A stretch of 36,548 bases of DNA from Bifidobacterium breve (GCA_943328785.2 CALQBJ020000009.1:1-36548), one strand, 5' to 3'. Counted from the stretch's first letter, positions 25,337 to 33,327 are shown. Notes: generated from the letters alone by a model not told the origin. Translations and numbers: made by a program.

Positions 25337-25867
25337 ATGACGGATTTTGATGACGGCGGAATCGATCTTCCGGATGACGATCTCACCGGAGGACCGGACC
25401 TGAGCAATCCTGACGCGTCCGACGAGGCACTGGATCTCGATCTCGACGTGGCAGACTCCGGCGATGCGGGCGATGAGCCCGCGGCGCCTGCGAAGCCAGC
25501 CAAAGCCAAGGCCAAGAAGAAAGCCAAGGCGAAGACCAAGGCGGCTCCGCGCAAAGCGGCAGCGAGGCGCAGCAAAGCGCCCGCGCGGTCGGGTGGGAAG
25601 AAAGCAGTGAAGAAGAAGGCTGCTCCCGCCAGGAAAACCGCACCGGCAACCAAGAAGACGGTCGGTGCAAAAAAGAAACAAAAGAGCGTCTCGAAGGGCG
25701 CCGGGAAGCGAGGATCAGTGGCGAAGAAGGCTGCAAAGAAGGCTGTGAAGAAGGTTGTCAAGACGGCCGCGAAGACGGCCGCCAAGAAGACCGTGAAGAA
25801 GGCCGTGAAGAAGGTTGTCAAGAAGGTTGTCAAGAAGGCCGCCAAGAAGGCCGCCAAGAAGCGCTAG
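25337..25867 (+). CDS. Histone-H1-like Lys/Ala-rich protein with acidic head
   Basis: A 176-residue protein of two opposite halves. Residues 1-50 are rich in Asp (MTDFDDGGIDLPDDDLTGG, LDLDLDVADSGDAGDE). Residues 55-176 consist of Lys/Ala/Pro and then AAKKAVKK-type units (AKKAAKKAVKKVVKTAAKTA), like the C-terminal domain of histone H1 and bacterial H1-like proteins. Such tails bind DNA without sequence preference and condense it. The acidic head may shield the tail or bind a partner, which is inference. The start is supported by GAGG nearby upstream. It follows the NmrA-type gene by 31 nt, so they may be co-transcribed, and two hairpins end the unit. The repeats make copy number prone to slippage. 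Confidence 0.8.
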   Translation: MTDFDDGGIDLPDDDLTGGPDLSNPDASDEALDLDLDVADSGDAGDEPAAPAKPAKAKAKKKAKAKTKAAPRKAAARRSKAPARSGGKKAVKKKAAPARKTAPATKKTVGAKKKQKSVSKGAGKRGSVAKKAAKKAVKKVVKTAAKTAAKKTVKKAVKKVVKKVVKKAAKKAAKKR

Positions 25868-25875
25868 GCGCTTTT

Positions 25876-25899
25876 GCGGGGCGCGTTCGCGCGCCCCGC
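25876..25899 (+). terminator. GC-rich hairpin with TTCG tetraloop
   Basis: GCGGGGCGCG-TTCG-CGCGCCCCGC is a perfect 10-bp stem closed by a stable tetraloop, 8 nt after the histone-like gene stop. No T-run follows, so it may work as an mRNA 3' stabiliser or together with the next hairpin. Confidence 0.75.
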
Positions 25900-25926
25900 T
25901 CTCCATTGCAACACCGTCTCTTGACG

Positions 25927-25965
25927 CGGCCATGTGACCATCGGGTCACTTGGCCGTTTCTGTTT
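25927..25965 (+). terminator. Intrinsic terminator
   Basis: CGGCCA-t-GTGACC pairs with GGTCAC-t-TGGCCG around an ATCG loop, with one T-T mismatch, followed by TTTCTGTTT. Stem and T-rich tract are in the plus direction, so it ends transcription from the histone-like gene. Confidence 0.75.
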
Positions 25966-26112
25966 CCGGGCTCAGGCCGATCCGCGCCCCGCGGAATTTC
26001 CCTCAGCCGCCCCGGACAATTCCCCGCGACGTCCTGCGACATTTCTGAATTCCCGCGAAATCTGTCGTGCTCTGCCCGGGCATGAGGCTTGCCCATCGGC
26101 TCCGCATTCCCA

Positions 26113-26128
26113 GTGTTCGACCGAACAC
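26113..26128. promoter_or_regulatory. Inverted repeat GTGTTCG-AC-CGAACAC
   Basis: A perfect 7-bp inverted repeat with a 2-nt centre, 39 nt before the ATG at 26168. It could be an operator for, or a leader hairpin of, the cytochrome gene. The preceding space (25966-26112) shows nothing else I can name, apart from a weak stem around CGACATTTC and GAAAT. Confidence 0.35.
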
Positions 26129-26167
26129 GCCACAAGGGAGCCTGGTCTCGTGAACAAGGAGAGAGTG

Positions 26168-27622
26168 ATGACACTGAACTGGAGATGGACGCTGGGTCTC
26201 GGGCTGACGGCGGCTGCCGTGGCCTTCGGAGCCCCGTCCGGGCTGACCGCGCAGCAGACGGCCGCGCCCGCCGTGACGTATACGAAGGACATCGCCCCCA
26301 TCCTGCAGCGCAGCTGCGAGAACTGCCACCGCGGCGGCGGCGGCGGCCCGATGCCGATGACGACCTACGAGGAAGTCCGTCCATGGGCGCGCGCCATCAA
26401 GACGCGCACGGGCATCGGCCCGCACGCCGGCGTGATGCCGCCGTGGTACATGGAGAAGAACATCGGCATCCAGAAGTACAAGGACGATCCGTCACTGAGC
26501 GCCGCCGAAGTGGCGAAGGTCGCCAAGTGGGCCGACAGCGGTGCACCGCGCGGTAACCCGGCGGACATGCCGCCGCCGCGTCAGTGGGCCGACGCCAACA
26601 CCTGGCACATCGGTACGCCCGACCTGATCGTCAAGTCGAAGAACATCATCGTGAAGGCCAACTCGCCAGACTGGTGGGGTGAGATCGAGCCGGTCGCGAT
26701 TCCGCTCGAGGACGATCGCTACGTGCTGGCGGTCGAAATCAAGGAAGTCAACGACGCCACCCTGCATAACGGCGGTCGCGACACGGTCGGTGGCCTCTTC
26801 GTGTGGCACCACCTGATCTATCGCACCCAGCCTGGCGCCAACTACGAACCGACCGATCTCGAGACGGTGGTCGGCAGCGACAACGTGGTGAACTGGCCGG
26901 TGCACGAAGTGGGTCGCAACCCCGACTACTTCGATCCGAAGTCGGCGGTGCTCCTGAAGAAGGGCTCCTACATCTTCTCGGACTCGCTGCACACCCACTC
27001 GAGCGGCAAGGACGTCACCTCGCACCTCGAGTTCGGCTACAAGCTGGCCCCGAAGGACTACAAGCCGACCTACAAGCGCGCGGTCTTCGGCCTCGGCAAC
27101 GGCGTCGACATCGACGTCAAGGCGATGGAGAAGGACCAGCAGTTGCACGCGTACACCGTGCTGAACGAACCGACGAAGATCATCTCGTTCGAACCGCACC
27201 TGCACGCGCCTGGCAACCGCATGTGCCTGGAAGCGATCTGGGGCTACAACATCCAGACGCTGTCGTGCGTCGGCTACGACCACAACTGGGTGCGTGGCTA
27301 CAGCTACTCTGACGACACGGCGCCGCTGCTGCCCAAGGGCACGATCCTGCACATCATCGGCTACTTCGACAACACGCCCGGCAACAAGAACGTGCCGGAC
27401 CCGCGCAACTGGTCGGGCTCGGGCAATCGCTCGATCACGAACATGTTCATCGACCTCGGCAACCGCGTGGCGCTGACCGACGAGCAGTTCCAGGAAGAGA
27501 TGAAGGCGCGTGTGGCGCAGAACCCGGGCAAGGACATCATGCTCGGCTGCCCGCTCTGCGGCGTCGTCGCGCAGCAGCAGGCCGCCCCGCGACCGACCCA
27601 GAACCAGGGTCAGCAGCAGTAA
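26168..27622 (+). CDS. Secreted cytochrome c fused to copper-monooxygenase-like region
   Basis: A 484-residue exported protein (signal peptide ending near SGLTAQQ). The N-terminal part has one heme c site, CENCH, with a likely axial Met in AGVMPPWYM. The remainder resembles the copper type II ascorbate-dependent monooxygenase (PHM-like) fold: VWHHLIYRT, DSLHTHSSGKD, FEPHLHAPGNRM and a GYFDNTPGNKN turn. Paired His motifs (HH, HTH, HLH) would hold two copper sites. Known relatives hydroxylate peptides or amines; for this bacterial group no substrate is established. AGGAG lies 6-7 nt before the ATG at 26168; the tracked start at 25934 would lie within the upstream terminator. The C-terminus has a CPLC pair and a Gln-rich tail. 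Confidence 0.8.
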   Translation: MTLNWRWTLGLGLTAAAVAFGAPSGLTAQQTAAPAVTYTKDIAPILQRSCENCHRGGGGGPMPMTTYEEVRPWARAIKTRTGIGPHAGVMPPWYMEKNIGIQKYKDDPSLSAAEVAKVAKWADSGAPRGNPADMPPPRQWADANTWHIGTPDLIVKSKNIIVKANSPDWWGEIEPVAIPLEDDRYVLAVEIKEVNDATLHNGGRDTVGGLFVWHHLIYRTQPGANYEPTDLETVVGSDNVVNWPVHEVGRNPDYFDPKSAVLLKKGSYIFSDSLHTHSSGKDVTSHLEFGYKLAPKDYKPTYKRAVFGLGNGVDIDVKAMEKDQQLHAYTVLNEPTKIISFEPHLHAPGNRMCLEAIWGYNIQTLSCVGYDHNWVRGYSYSDDTAPLLPKGTILHIIGYFDNTPGNKNVPDPRNWSGSGNRSITNMFIDLGNRVALTDEQFQEEMKARVAQNPGKDIMLGCPLCGVVAQQQAAPRPTQNQGQQQ

Positions 27623-27643
27623 GACCCGCCGGACTCGCCGCCA

Positions 27644-27698
27644 CGAGAACGCGGACGACACAGAGATGTTAGGCTTCTCTGAGTCGTCCGCGTTCTCG
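27644..27698 (+). terminator. Very long stem-loop between cytochrome and partner gene
   Basis: CGAGAACGCGGACGAC pairs perfectly with GTCGTCCGCGTTCTCG (16 bp). After one A-A mismatch, CAGAGA pairs with TCTCTG around a 9-nt loop. There is no T-run. At 22 pairs it is much longer than a usual terminator; it could also protect the upstream mRNA or be a small mobile palindrome. Confidence 0.7.
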
Positions 27699-27745
27699 GC
27701 GGTGGCGATGTTGCCTCTCAGTCAGGAAGGATCGGAAACCATTCC

Positions 27746-28747
27746 ATGAAGAACCAGGTTCGCGCCCTGCTTGGTGCGCTCGTACTCCTCGTGTGGCCGG
27801 CGGTTGCCGGTGCCCAGTCGCTCAGCTACAACAGCGGACAGAACGTCGCTCCCGGCTACGAAGGCTGGGAAGAAGAGCCGGACGGCAGCAAGTATTTCCT
27901 CTTCGGGTACATGAACCGCAACTGGGAGGAACAACTGAACGTCCCGGTTGGTCCGGACAACGGTTTCAGCGGCCCTGGCAACCTCGGCGCCGACCTCGGC
28001 CAGCCCACGCGCTTCCTGCCGCGCCGGAACCGTTTCGTGTTCCGCGTGAAGGTGCCGGCGACGTTCGCGACCAAGGACGAACTCATCTGGACGCTCACCA
28101 CCAACGGTGTCACCGAGAAGGCCTACGCGTCGCTGCGTGAGGACTACAAGGTGGACGACGTGGTGAAGGCGTCTGAAACCGGCGCTCTCGGTGCCGGTTC
28201 GAGCAGCCCCGAAGTCCGTGCGAACAAGGTGCCGATCGTGAAGATCGACGGCGAGAAGACCCGCACGGCCAAGGTGGGCCAGTCGATCGACCTCTCCGCA
28301 GTCGTCACCGACGACGGCATCCCGAAGCGTCGTGGTGGTGGCGGTGGCGCCGCGGTGTCGAACTCCGGTTCGGCAGCAGCAGCCCGCCCGGCCGGCGATC
28401 CCGCCGCCGCCGCGGCTATCGCGCAGGCACGCATCCAGCGCGCCATGATGTCGCCGCCCACCCGCATCACGGTTGGCAAGAACGTCGGTCTGCACCTGTC
28501 GTGGTTCGTCTACCGCGGCCCGGGCAATGTGACCTTCTCGCCCGACCAGATCAAGCCGTGGGAAGATACCCGTGCTGGTGCAAACTCGCCGTGGGCGCCG
28601 ATCTGGGTGCCGCCGACGCTGCCCGCCGACGGCCGCATTCCCGTGAAGGTGACCTTCGACGAACCCGGCACCTACGTCATCCGCGCCCTCGCGGACGACG
28701 GTGCGCTGACCGGCGGCGAAAGCCTCACCATCAACGTCACCAAGTAA
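27746..28747 (+). CDS. Secreted protein of unknown function, partner of the cytochrome gene
   Basis: A 333-residue protein with signal peptide MKNQVRALLGALVLLVWPAVAGAQ. The mature part starts with QNVAPGYEGWEEEPDGSKYF and LFGYMNRNWEEQLNVPVGPD, contains FLPRRNRFVFRVKVPATF and ELIWTLTTNGVTEKAYASL, and ends in beta-sandwich-like strands (PVKVTFDEPGTYVIRALADD). A Gly/Ala/Pro-rich insert (about 195-230) looks flexible. I do not recognise a named domain with confidence; proteins of this type occur beside secreted cytochromes in acidobacteria, which is recollection rather than something seen here. No heme or metal motif is visible. It follows the cytochrome gene on the same strand, separated by the long stem-loop. 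Confidence 0.75.
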   Translation: MKNQVRALLGALVLLVWPAVAGAQSLSYNSGQNVAPGYEGWEEEPDGSKYFLFGYMNRNWEEQLNVPVGPDNGFSGPGNLGADLGQPTRFLPRRNRFVFRVKVPATFATKDELIWTLTTNGVTEKAYASLREDYKVDDVVKASETGALGAGSSSPEVRANKVPIVKIDGEKTRTAKVGQSIDLSAVVTDDGIPKRRGGGGGAAVSNSGSAAAARPAGDPAAAAAIAQARIQRAMMSPPTRITVGKNVGLHLSWFVYRGPGNVTFSPDQIKPWEDTRAGANSPWAPIWVPPTLPADGRIPVKVTFDEPGTYVIRALADDGALTGGESLTINVTK

Positions 28748-28767
28748 GACGCACCTCGACTCGACCA

Positions 28768-28795
28768 TGCGGGAGTGGCTCCGGCCGCTCCCGCA
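28768..28795 (+). terminator. Hairpin after the secreted partner gene
   Basis: TGCGGGAGTGGC pairs with GCCGCTCCCGCA around TCCG, 12 pairs including one G-T wobble, 21 nt after the stop. It is followed by CCCTTCC rather than a clean T-run. Confidence 0.6.
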
Positions 28796-28848
28796 CCCTT
28801 CCAGAGACGGCCCTTGCAGGACCGCCGCATTCATCGCAGACTAGCGCG

Positions 28849-29688
28849 ATGCTCGCATTCTTCCCCGCTGCCATGCACCCTCAGGTGGTGCACTTCACAA
28901 TCGTCCTCGCCATCATCGGTGTCGCCTTCCGCCTGGTGTCACTGCTCGGTAAGCCGGCGTTCGCCAGTCCAGCGGCGACCACCCTGCTGGTGCTGGCCGC
29001 GTTGTCCGCCGTGGTGTCGGTGCAGACCGGCACGGCCGCGCACGGCCCCGTCGAGCGCGTGCCAGGATCGAGGCCGGCCGTCGTCGCGCACGAAGAGGCG
29101 GGCGAACTCGCGCAGACAGTCCTGCTCGTGCTCGGCGTGGTTGAACTGGCCGCGCTGGCGCTGCGGCGTTCGCCGAAGGTGAAGCTGGTGCACGGGCTCG
29201 CCGCGGTGGTCGGCCTTGCGGCGGTGTTCGCTGTGTATGAAGCCGGCGAGCACGGCGGGGCCCTGGTCTACTCGTACGCCGGCGGCATCGGCATACGCAC
29301 CGGCGACCCGAAGGATGTCGAGCGGCTGTTCATTGCCGGCGCCTACCAGCAGGCCCTTGCCGATCGCAAGGCGGGCAAGGCGGAACAGGCGGCGACGCTG
29401 ATTGTCGACACCGTGAACCGCTTCCCGGCCGATCCGGAACTGCGCCTGCTGGCGGCGGAGTCGTCGCTCCTCGATCGTAAGGATGCACAGGCGGCGCTCG
29501 CCGCGCTTGGCCAGATTCAGCTGCCGGACCAGAACCGGGTGCTGGCGTTCCGCAAGGCGACGCTGCTCGCCGATGCTTACGTGGCGGCTGGACAGAAGGA
29601 GGCCGCGGTGGCGGCGCTCGAGGGCGTGCTGAAGACCTTCCCGAACCCGAGACTCCAGAAGCGGATCGACGAACTGAAAGGGAAGTAG
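28849..29688 (+). CDS. DUF2231 membrane protein with C-terminal TPR region
   Basis: A 279-residue protein. The N-terminal half has four hydrophobic segments and the DUF2231 signature MHPQVVHFTIVLAIIGVAFR, with HEEAGELAQTVLLVLGVVEL and YEAGEHGGALVYSYAGGIGI further on; these conserved His residues suggest heme or metal binding within the membrane in this family, although this is not proven. From about residue 155 the protein becomes soluble and helical with TPR-like repeats (AYQQALADRKAGKAEQAATL, AYVAAGQKEAAVAALEGVLK). The start is taken at ATG 28849, far inside the tracked ORF (28501), because the earlier part is a shadow of the upstream gene. The gene follows the cytochrome and its partner, so a membrane electron-transfer role is possible. 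Confidence 0.8.
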   Translation: MLAFFPAAMHPQVVHFTIVLAIIGVAFRLVSLLGKPAFASPAATTLLVLAALSAVVSVQTGTAAHGPVERVPGSRPAVVAHEEAGELAQTVLLVLGVVELAALALRRSPKVKLVHGLAAVVGLAAVFAVYEAGEHGGALVYSYAGGIGIRTGDPKDVERLFIAGAYQQALADRKAGKAEQAATLIVDTVNRFPADPELRLLAAESSLLDRKDAQAALAALGQIQLPDQNRVLAFRKATLLADAYVAAGQKEAAVAALEGVLKTFPNPRLQKRIDELKGK

Positions 29689-29724
29689 GGACGGCGTCAC
29701 TCACGAAGGCACGCGCGGCCTGAC

Positions 29725-29970
29725 CTGATCGACCGCGCCACCAACACGCCGTCCGTGTGGGGCACCACGAACGAGCAGGCGGACAACGCGTTCCAGAAGG
29801 TTGCGGCCGGACTGAAGGAGCAGGGGCTTGGCATGAACGCCGCGTACAACCAGTAGTTCGGCACCGCCGATCAGCCGAACAAGCCGGCGCGCACGACCGT
29901 CCAGGTGGCCGCGCTCGTCACGGCTGGCGCGCTGCTCGAAGTCGAAGTCCAGGCCGCCCGCAACAAGTAG
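29725..29970 (+). pseudogene. RidA/YjgF-family pseudogene
   Basis: Reading from 29725 gives LIDRATNTPSVWGTTNEQAD, then AFQKVAAGLKEQGLGMNAAY and NQ, a TAG stop, and FGTADQPNKPARTTVQVAAL followed by GALLEVEVQAARNK and a normal stop. The C-terminal block (PARTTVQVAAL, LLEVEVQAA) is typical of RidA proteins, which hydrolyse reactive enamine/imine intermediates. The internal TAG stands where an aromatic residue is usual (Y-x-x-FG), and the segment between the helix ending LKEQGLG and MNAAY is missing about 20 residues. The N-terminus is also lost. The ORF track shows only shadows here. The rest of the 29689-30115 gap holds nothing else I can support. Confidence 0.75.
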
Positions 29971-30115
29971 TATCCGACCGGCCAGCCTGCCACATTCCCG
30001 CGCTCCTGGCGTGCCTCCCGGCTGAACTGAAGACGTGCAGCGCAGCGCGAGTTGAGGCAGAATCGCCCCACGCCGTTCGCGGGTCCAACTCCCGCACGGC
30101 ACTGAGGAGTCCGAA

Positions 30116-30676
30116 ATGAAGAACCTGCTGACCGTCGGCGCCGCGACGCTCTTGCTGCTCTCGCTCGTCTCCCCGAGCCCGATGAGCGCGGCCGATCCCA
30201 CGTCCACCCTGCTCGTCCCCGGCTACGAGCCGGCGCGTGACGTGCCCGGCGCGGCCGAACTGCCCGACCCGAAGATCGACTACAAGATCCTCTTCTCCGT
30301 CTCGAACGGCGCGAAGGATCGCGACGCCGAAGTGAACCCGATGCTGCCGACGATCGCGCGGTACCTGAATACGCTCGGTAAGTACAACGTCCCGGCCAAC
30401 CATCGTCATCTCGTCGTGATGTTCCACCAGCGGAATCCCGACTTCGACATCGTGATGACGAACGAGGCGTACAAGGCGCGCTACGGCAAGGACAACCCGA
30501 ATATCGCGCTGATTCACGCGCTGAAGCAGGCGGGTGTCCAGTTCCGCGCCTGTGGCCAGGCGCTGGGCGGCCGCAAGGTCGACGCGAAAGACGTCAACCC
30601 GGATATCCAGATCGATCTGTGGGCGATGACGTCGATGCTGAACCTGCAGATGAAGGGCTTCGCCCGCGTCGGGTAG
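30116..30676 (+). CDS. Exported DsrE/DsrF-like protein
   Basis: A 186-residue protein with signal peptide MKNLLTVGAATLLLLSLVSPSPMSAAD. The mature part matches the DsrE/F-like fold: KIDYKILFSVSNGAKDRDAE, HRHLVVMFHQRNPDFDIVM, DNPNIALIHALKQAGVQFRACGQAL and PDIQIDLWAMTSMLNLQMKG. The Cys in FRACGQAL corresponds to the position used for sulfur transfer in some family members, but exported single-domain forms have no established role. GAGGAG lies 7-8 nt before the ATG. It stands directly downstream of the RidA remnant; the two may once have formed an operon. Length and reading frame are intact. Confidence 0.85.
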   Translation: MKNLLTVGAATLLLLSLVSPSPMSAADPTSTLLVPGYEPARDVPGAAELPDPKIDYKILFSVSNGAKDRDAEVNPMLPTIARYLNTLGKYNVPANHRHLVVMFHQRNPDFDIVMTNEAYKARYGKDNPNIALIHALKQAGVQFRACGQALGGRKVDAKDVNPDIQIDLWAMTSMLNLQMKGFARVG

Positions 30677-30745
30677 ACTCCCGGTGAGCGGACCGCTCCT
30701 CAGGAGCCTCGCGCGCCCGCTCGCTCATCGCGCGCCCATCTTGCG

Positions 30746-30757
30746 GACCTGAAGGTC
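30746..30757. repeat. Short palindrome GACCTGAAGGTC between convergent genes
   Basis: GACC-TGAA-GGTC is a perfect 4- to 5-bp hairpin of the same style as CGAACCTGAAGGTTCG in the repeat at 4916-4973. It lies between the DsrE-like stop and the stop of the opposing hydrolase gene; it is a possible remnant of that repeat family. Confidence 0.4.
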
Positions 30758-30784
30758 GGCCGCTTCGTACTGATGGCCGTGAAC

Positions 30785-31576
30785 TCAGCGCGTTGCTGGC
30801 GGCGACCACTCGAGGACGACGAGCAGCGGGCGATGGTCGGAGGCGAGCCGGTCGTCGATCACCTGCGTCTCGCTCGCGTGCCAGTCCTCGGCTGGCCTGG
30901 CCAGCACGTGGTCGACCAGGCCGCGCGGCCGATCGGGTGCGACCGGCGGCAGGTCCGGAAAGGACGCCAGCCAGCGGCCCGCCAGCAACTGCATCACGTC
31001 CGTGTCCGGCCGGCTGTTCATGTCGCCCGCCAGGATGCCGGGCATGTCGCCGTTCGTCGCCAGCACGTCGTTCAGGAAGCCAGCCTGCGCGAGCCGGTGT
31101 TCCTGATCGCGTCCCTGGTCCAGATGCGTACTCGTGAAGTGCAGGAGCGGTCCGTCCGGTCGTGTGCGCACGTCCACCGTCAGCTCGGTGCGCGGCTCGC
31201 GATCGGGCCGCGCCGGCAGCGCACGATTCACCGCGCGCGCCGCCGGCTGGCGCGTCAGCACTGCCACGCCGTAGGCGCCACCCTGGAAATCCATCGCCTC
31301 GCCGAAGAGGCCGTGCATCCCGGTCAGCCGTTCCAGTTCGGCGAGCTGATCGACGCCGCCCGCGCGTGCCGTGCGCTGATCGACCTCCTGCAGCGCGACG
31401 AGGTCGGGAGCAGCCGCGGAGATGAGCGCCGCCACGCGTGGCAGATCGAAGAGTCCGTCGGTGCCTTCACCGTGATGGATGTTGTAGGTGAGCACACGGA
31501 CCGCGATCGGCGCAGCCGAGCGCGCCGCAGCTGAGAAACAGACGAGCAGGAGCAGCGCACACGCGGTTCGTTTCAT
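30785..31576 (-). CDS. Secreted endonuclease/exonuclease/phosphatase (EEP) family hydrolase
   Basis: A 263-residue protein with signal peptide MKRTACALLLLVCFSAAARSA. All EEP catalytic blocks are present: VLTYNIHHGEGTDG, DLVALQEVDQRTAR, GVAVLTRQPA, FTSTHLDQGRD, ILAGDMNSRPD, LVDHVLA and ASDHRPLLV. It should be an active metal-dependent phosphodiesterase acting outside the cytoplasm. The family includes nucleases, sphingomyelinases and inositol phosphatases, so the substrate is open. Its ATG overlaps the stop of the kinase gene (ATGA), which couples a hydrolase to a two-component system. This arrangement suggests that it is a target or feedback element of that system. Confidence 0.9.
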   Translation of the reverse strand: MKRTACALLLLVCFSAAARSAAPIAVRVLTYNIHHGEGTDGLFDLPRVAALISAAAPDLVALQEVDQRTARAGGVDQLAELERLTGMHGLFGEAMDFQGGAYGVAVLTRQPAARAVNRALPARPDREPRTELTVDVRTRPDGPLLHFTSTHLDQGRDQEHRLAQAGFLNDVLATNGDMPGILAGDMNSRPDTDVMQLLAGRWLASFPDLPPVAPDRPRGLVDHVLARPAEDWHASETQVIDDRLASDHRPLLVVLEWSPPATR

Positions 31577-33312
31577 CGGGCTCTCACGGGCTGCGAGGGG
31601 AAGTGTAGCCGGAACGTCGTTCCGCCGGGACCGGTCTGTTCAACCACCGCGTCGCCGCCGTGCTGCTGCATCACGTTGTTCACGACGGTCAGGCCGAGCC
31701 CGGTGCCCTTCTGCTTGCCGTGACTGATGAACGGTTCGAAGAGCGTGTTGACGATGGCGTCCGGGATGCCTGGGCCGTTGTCGGTGATCCGCAGGTGCAC
31801 GCCGTCAGCGACGCATTCGCCGCTGACGACGATACGGCCGTCCTCGGGTGAGACCGCTTCAGCCGCATTGAAGAGCAGGTTCAGCAGTACACGCTCCACC
31901 TTGCCTGGGTCGAAGAACGCCAGGCACTCCGGACCCACCTGCCCGGTGATGACAATCCGCTCGAACTCGGGGAGCGCCTTCACCGTCTTGATGGCCCGGT
32001 CCACCACCTCGTCGAGTCGTCCCTGCAGCATCTGCAACGCCTGCCGCTCGTGCGAGAAGCCGAGCAGCTGGTTGATCTCGTCGAGCATCCGGTTCACGGC
32101 GATTCGGATCTCCTGGACGAAGTCCTTCCGCTTGTCGTCGGACAGCTCGCGTTCTTCGAGGAACTCGGCATACGCCTGGATGGCAGTGAGCGGATGCCGC
32201 AGGTCGTGCGAAATGGTGTTGGCCATGCGGCCGATGGTCGCCATGCGCTCGGTCTCGAGCAACTGCCGCTGCGTGGCCTGCAGCTGGTGACGCATGCGGT
32301 TGAAGGCGGCGGTGAGCGTGGCCACCTCGTCGCCGCCGCGCTCGTCGAGCGGGAAGTCGTAGTCGCCCTGCTCGAGTGCTTTGACGCCCGAGACGAGTCG
32401 TCCAAGCGGCCGCGTGAACGTGGTGGACACCAGGAACACGAGCAGGCTGCCGGCGAGCACGCCGGCCGCGCCGATGGCAACGATCCAGCGGTTCAGGCTG
32501 CGCAGGAACGCGGTGGCATCGTCGAACGACTTGAGCACCGTCAGGGTGACGGCGTGAGCCGAGTCCCGCGAGATGCGCACGCTGTTCACGAGGAACGCTT
32601 CGTCGCCGAGCTGCACTTCGTGCGGGGCACTCGCGCGCCCCTCGCCGCCGCTGACGAGCGTCGCCAACGCGGCGCGGTAGCGCGCGTCGACGGTGCTGAT
32701 GACCAGCGTGTTGTCGTAGGCGAAGCCCACTTCGCTGGCGGCGACGCGGCTGACATCTTCCGCCACCGCATCGTTCACCTCGTAGCCAACGGCCAGCAGC
32801 CCGAGCGCATTGCCCGCCGCGGGGTCGCCGAACGCGATCGGTTGGAGGAACACCTGGAACAGCCGTCCGCCGCCGAACCACCAGTCGCGCGTATCGCCGC
32901 TCGTCACGTAGCGGTCGATGGCCTGCTGCGCCGCGGCCCGCGGGAACGGCGTGGTGGCCGAATGGAACGCCACGATGGCGCCGTCGCGGTTCGCAAGGAC
33001 GAACAGCTGGCTGCCGGACAGTTGCCAGAACGTGGCCGACGCGTCCTGGATGGTCGCTGAATCTTCCGACGTCATCAGCGCCTTCAGCGGCGGCAATGCC
33101 GCCAGCAGCGACGCCGATCGCTCGAGCGTCTCCTCGCGCTGCTGCCGCAGCCGGTCGAACGTGACGATGGAGGTGTCGAGCGCCTGGGTGAGGTCGGCGC
33201 GCACGCGCAGCTGCACCCGATAGCGCACGACGAGCAGCACGGCGGTCGTGATCAGGGTCGAGATCAGGACCAGCGACAGCAGGAACTTCGTGCGGAGCGA
33301 CAGGGTGAGCAC
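31573..33312 (-). CDS. Membrane sensor histidine kinase with large periplasmic domain
   Basis: A 579-residue kinase. A first membrane segment (FLLSLVLISTLITTAVLLVV) is followed by about 230 residues of predicted periplasmic sensor of Cache-like character (SATIQDASATFWQLSGSQLF, NALGLLAVGYEVNDAVAEDV). A second segment (IVAIGAAGVLAGSLLVFLVS) leads into a HAMP linker (FTRPLGRLVSGVKALEQGDY). The H box is MANTISHDLRHPLTAIQAYA; the ATPase domain has NLLFNAAEAV, RITDNGPGIPDAIV and GKQKGTGLGLTVV. All catalytic boxes are intact. The GTG start lies 15 nt after the regulator stop. The long sensor domain points to a small-molecule ligand, not identifiable here. Confidence 0.9.
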   Translation of the reverse strand: MLTLSLRTKFLLSLVLISTLITTAVLLVVRYRVQLRVRADLTQALDTSIVTFDRLRQQREETLERSASLLAALPPLKALMTSEDSATIQDASATFWQLSGSQLFVLANRDGAIVAFHSATTPFPRAAAQQAIDRYVTSGDTRDWWFGGGRLFQVFLQPIAFGDPAAGNALGLLAVGYEVNDAVAEDVSRVAASEVGFAYDNTLVISTVDARYRAALATLVSGGEGRASAPHEVQLGDEAFLVNSVRISRDSAHAVTLTVLKSFDDATAFLRSLNRWIVAIGAAGVLAGSLLVFLVSTTFTRPLGRLVSGVKALEQGDYDFPLDERGGDEVATLTAAFNRMRHQLQATQRQLLETERMATIGRMANTISHDLRHPLTAIQAYAEFLEERELSDDKRKDFVQEIRIAVNRMLDEINQLLGFSHERQALQMLQGRLDEVVDRAIKTVKALPEFERIVITGQVGPECLAFFDPGKVERVLLNLLFNAAEAVSPEDGRIVVSGECVADGVHLRITDNGPGIPDAIVNTLFEPFISHGKQKGTGLGLTVVNNVMQQHGGDAVVEQTGPGGTTFRLHFPSQPVRAR

Positions 33313-33327
33313 AGGTTGGTGCGTCGG

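Noticed and set aside
24400-25857. 485-residue minus-strand ORF with Phe/Leu-rich start resembling membrane helices
   Set aside because: The hydrophobic pattern is the complement of Lys codons (AAG to CTT, AAA to TTT) in the histone-like gene.
25500-25867. Tandem DNA repeat array
   Set aside because: The repeated AAG/GCC units are explained by the Lys/Ala coding pattern of the histone-like protein.
26113-26128. LexA-type box
   Set aside because: The order is GTTC-N4-GAAC, the reverse of the known GAAC-N4-GTTC box, so no SOS link is claimed.
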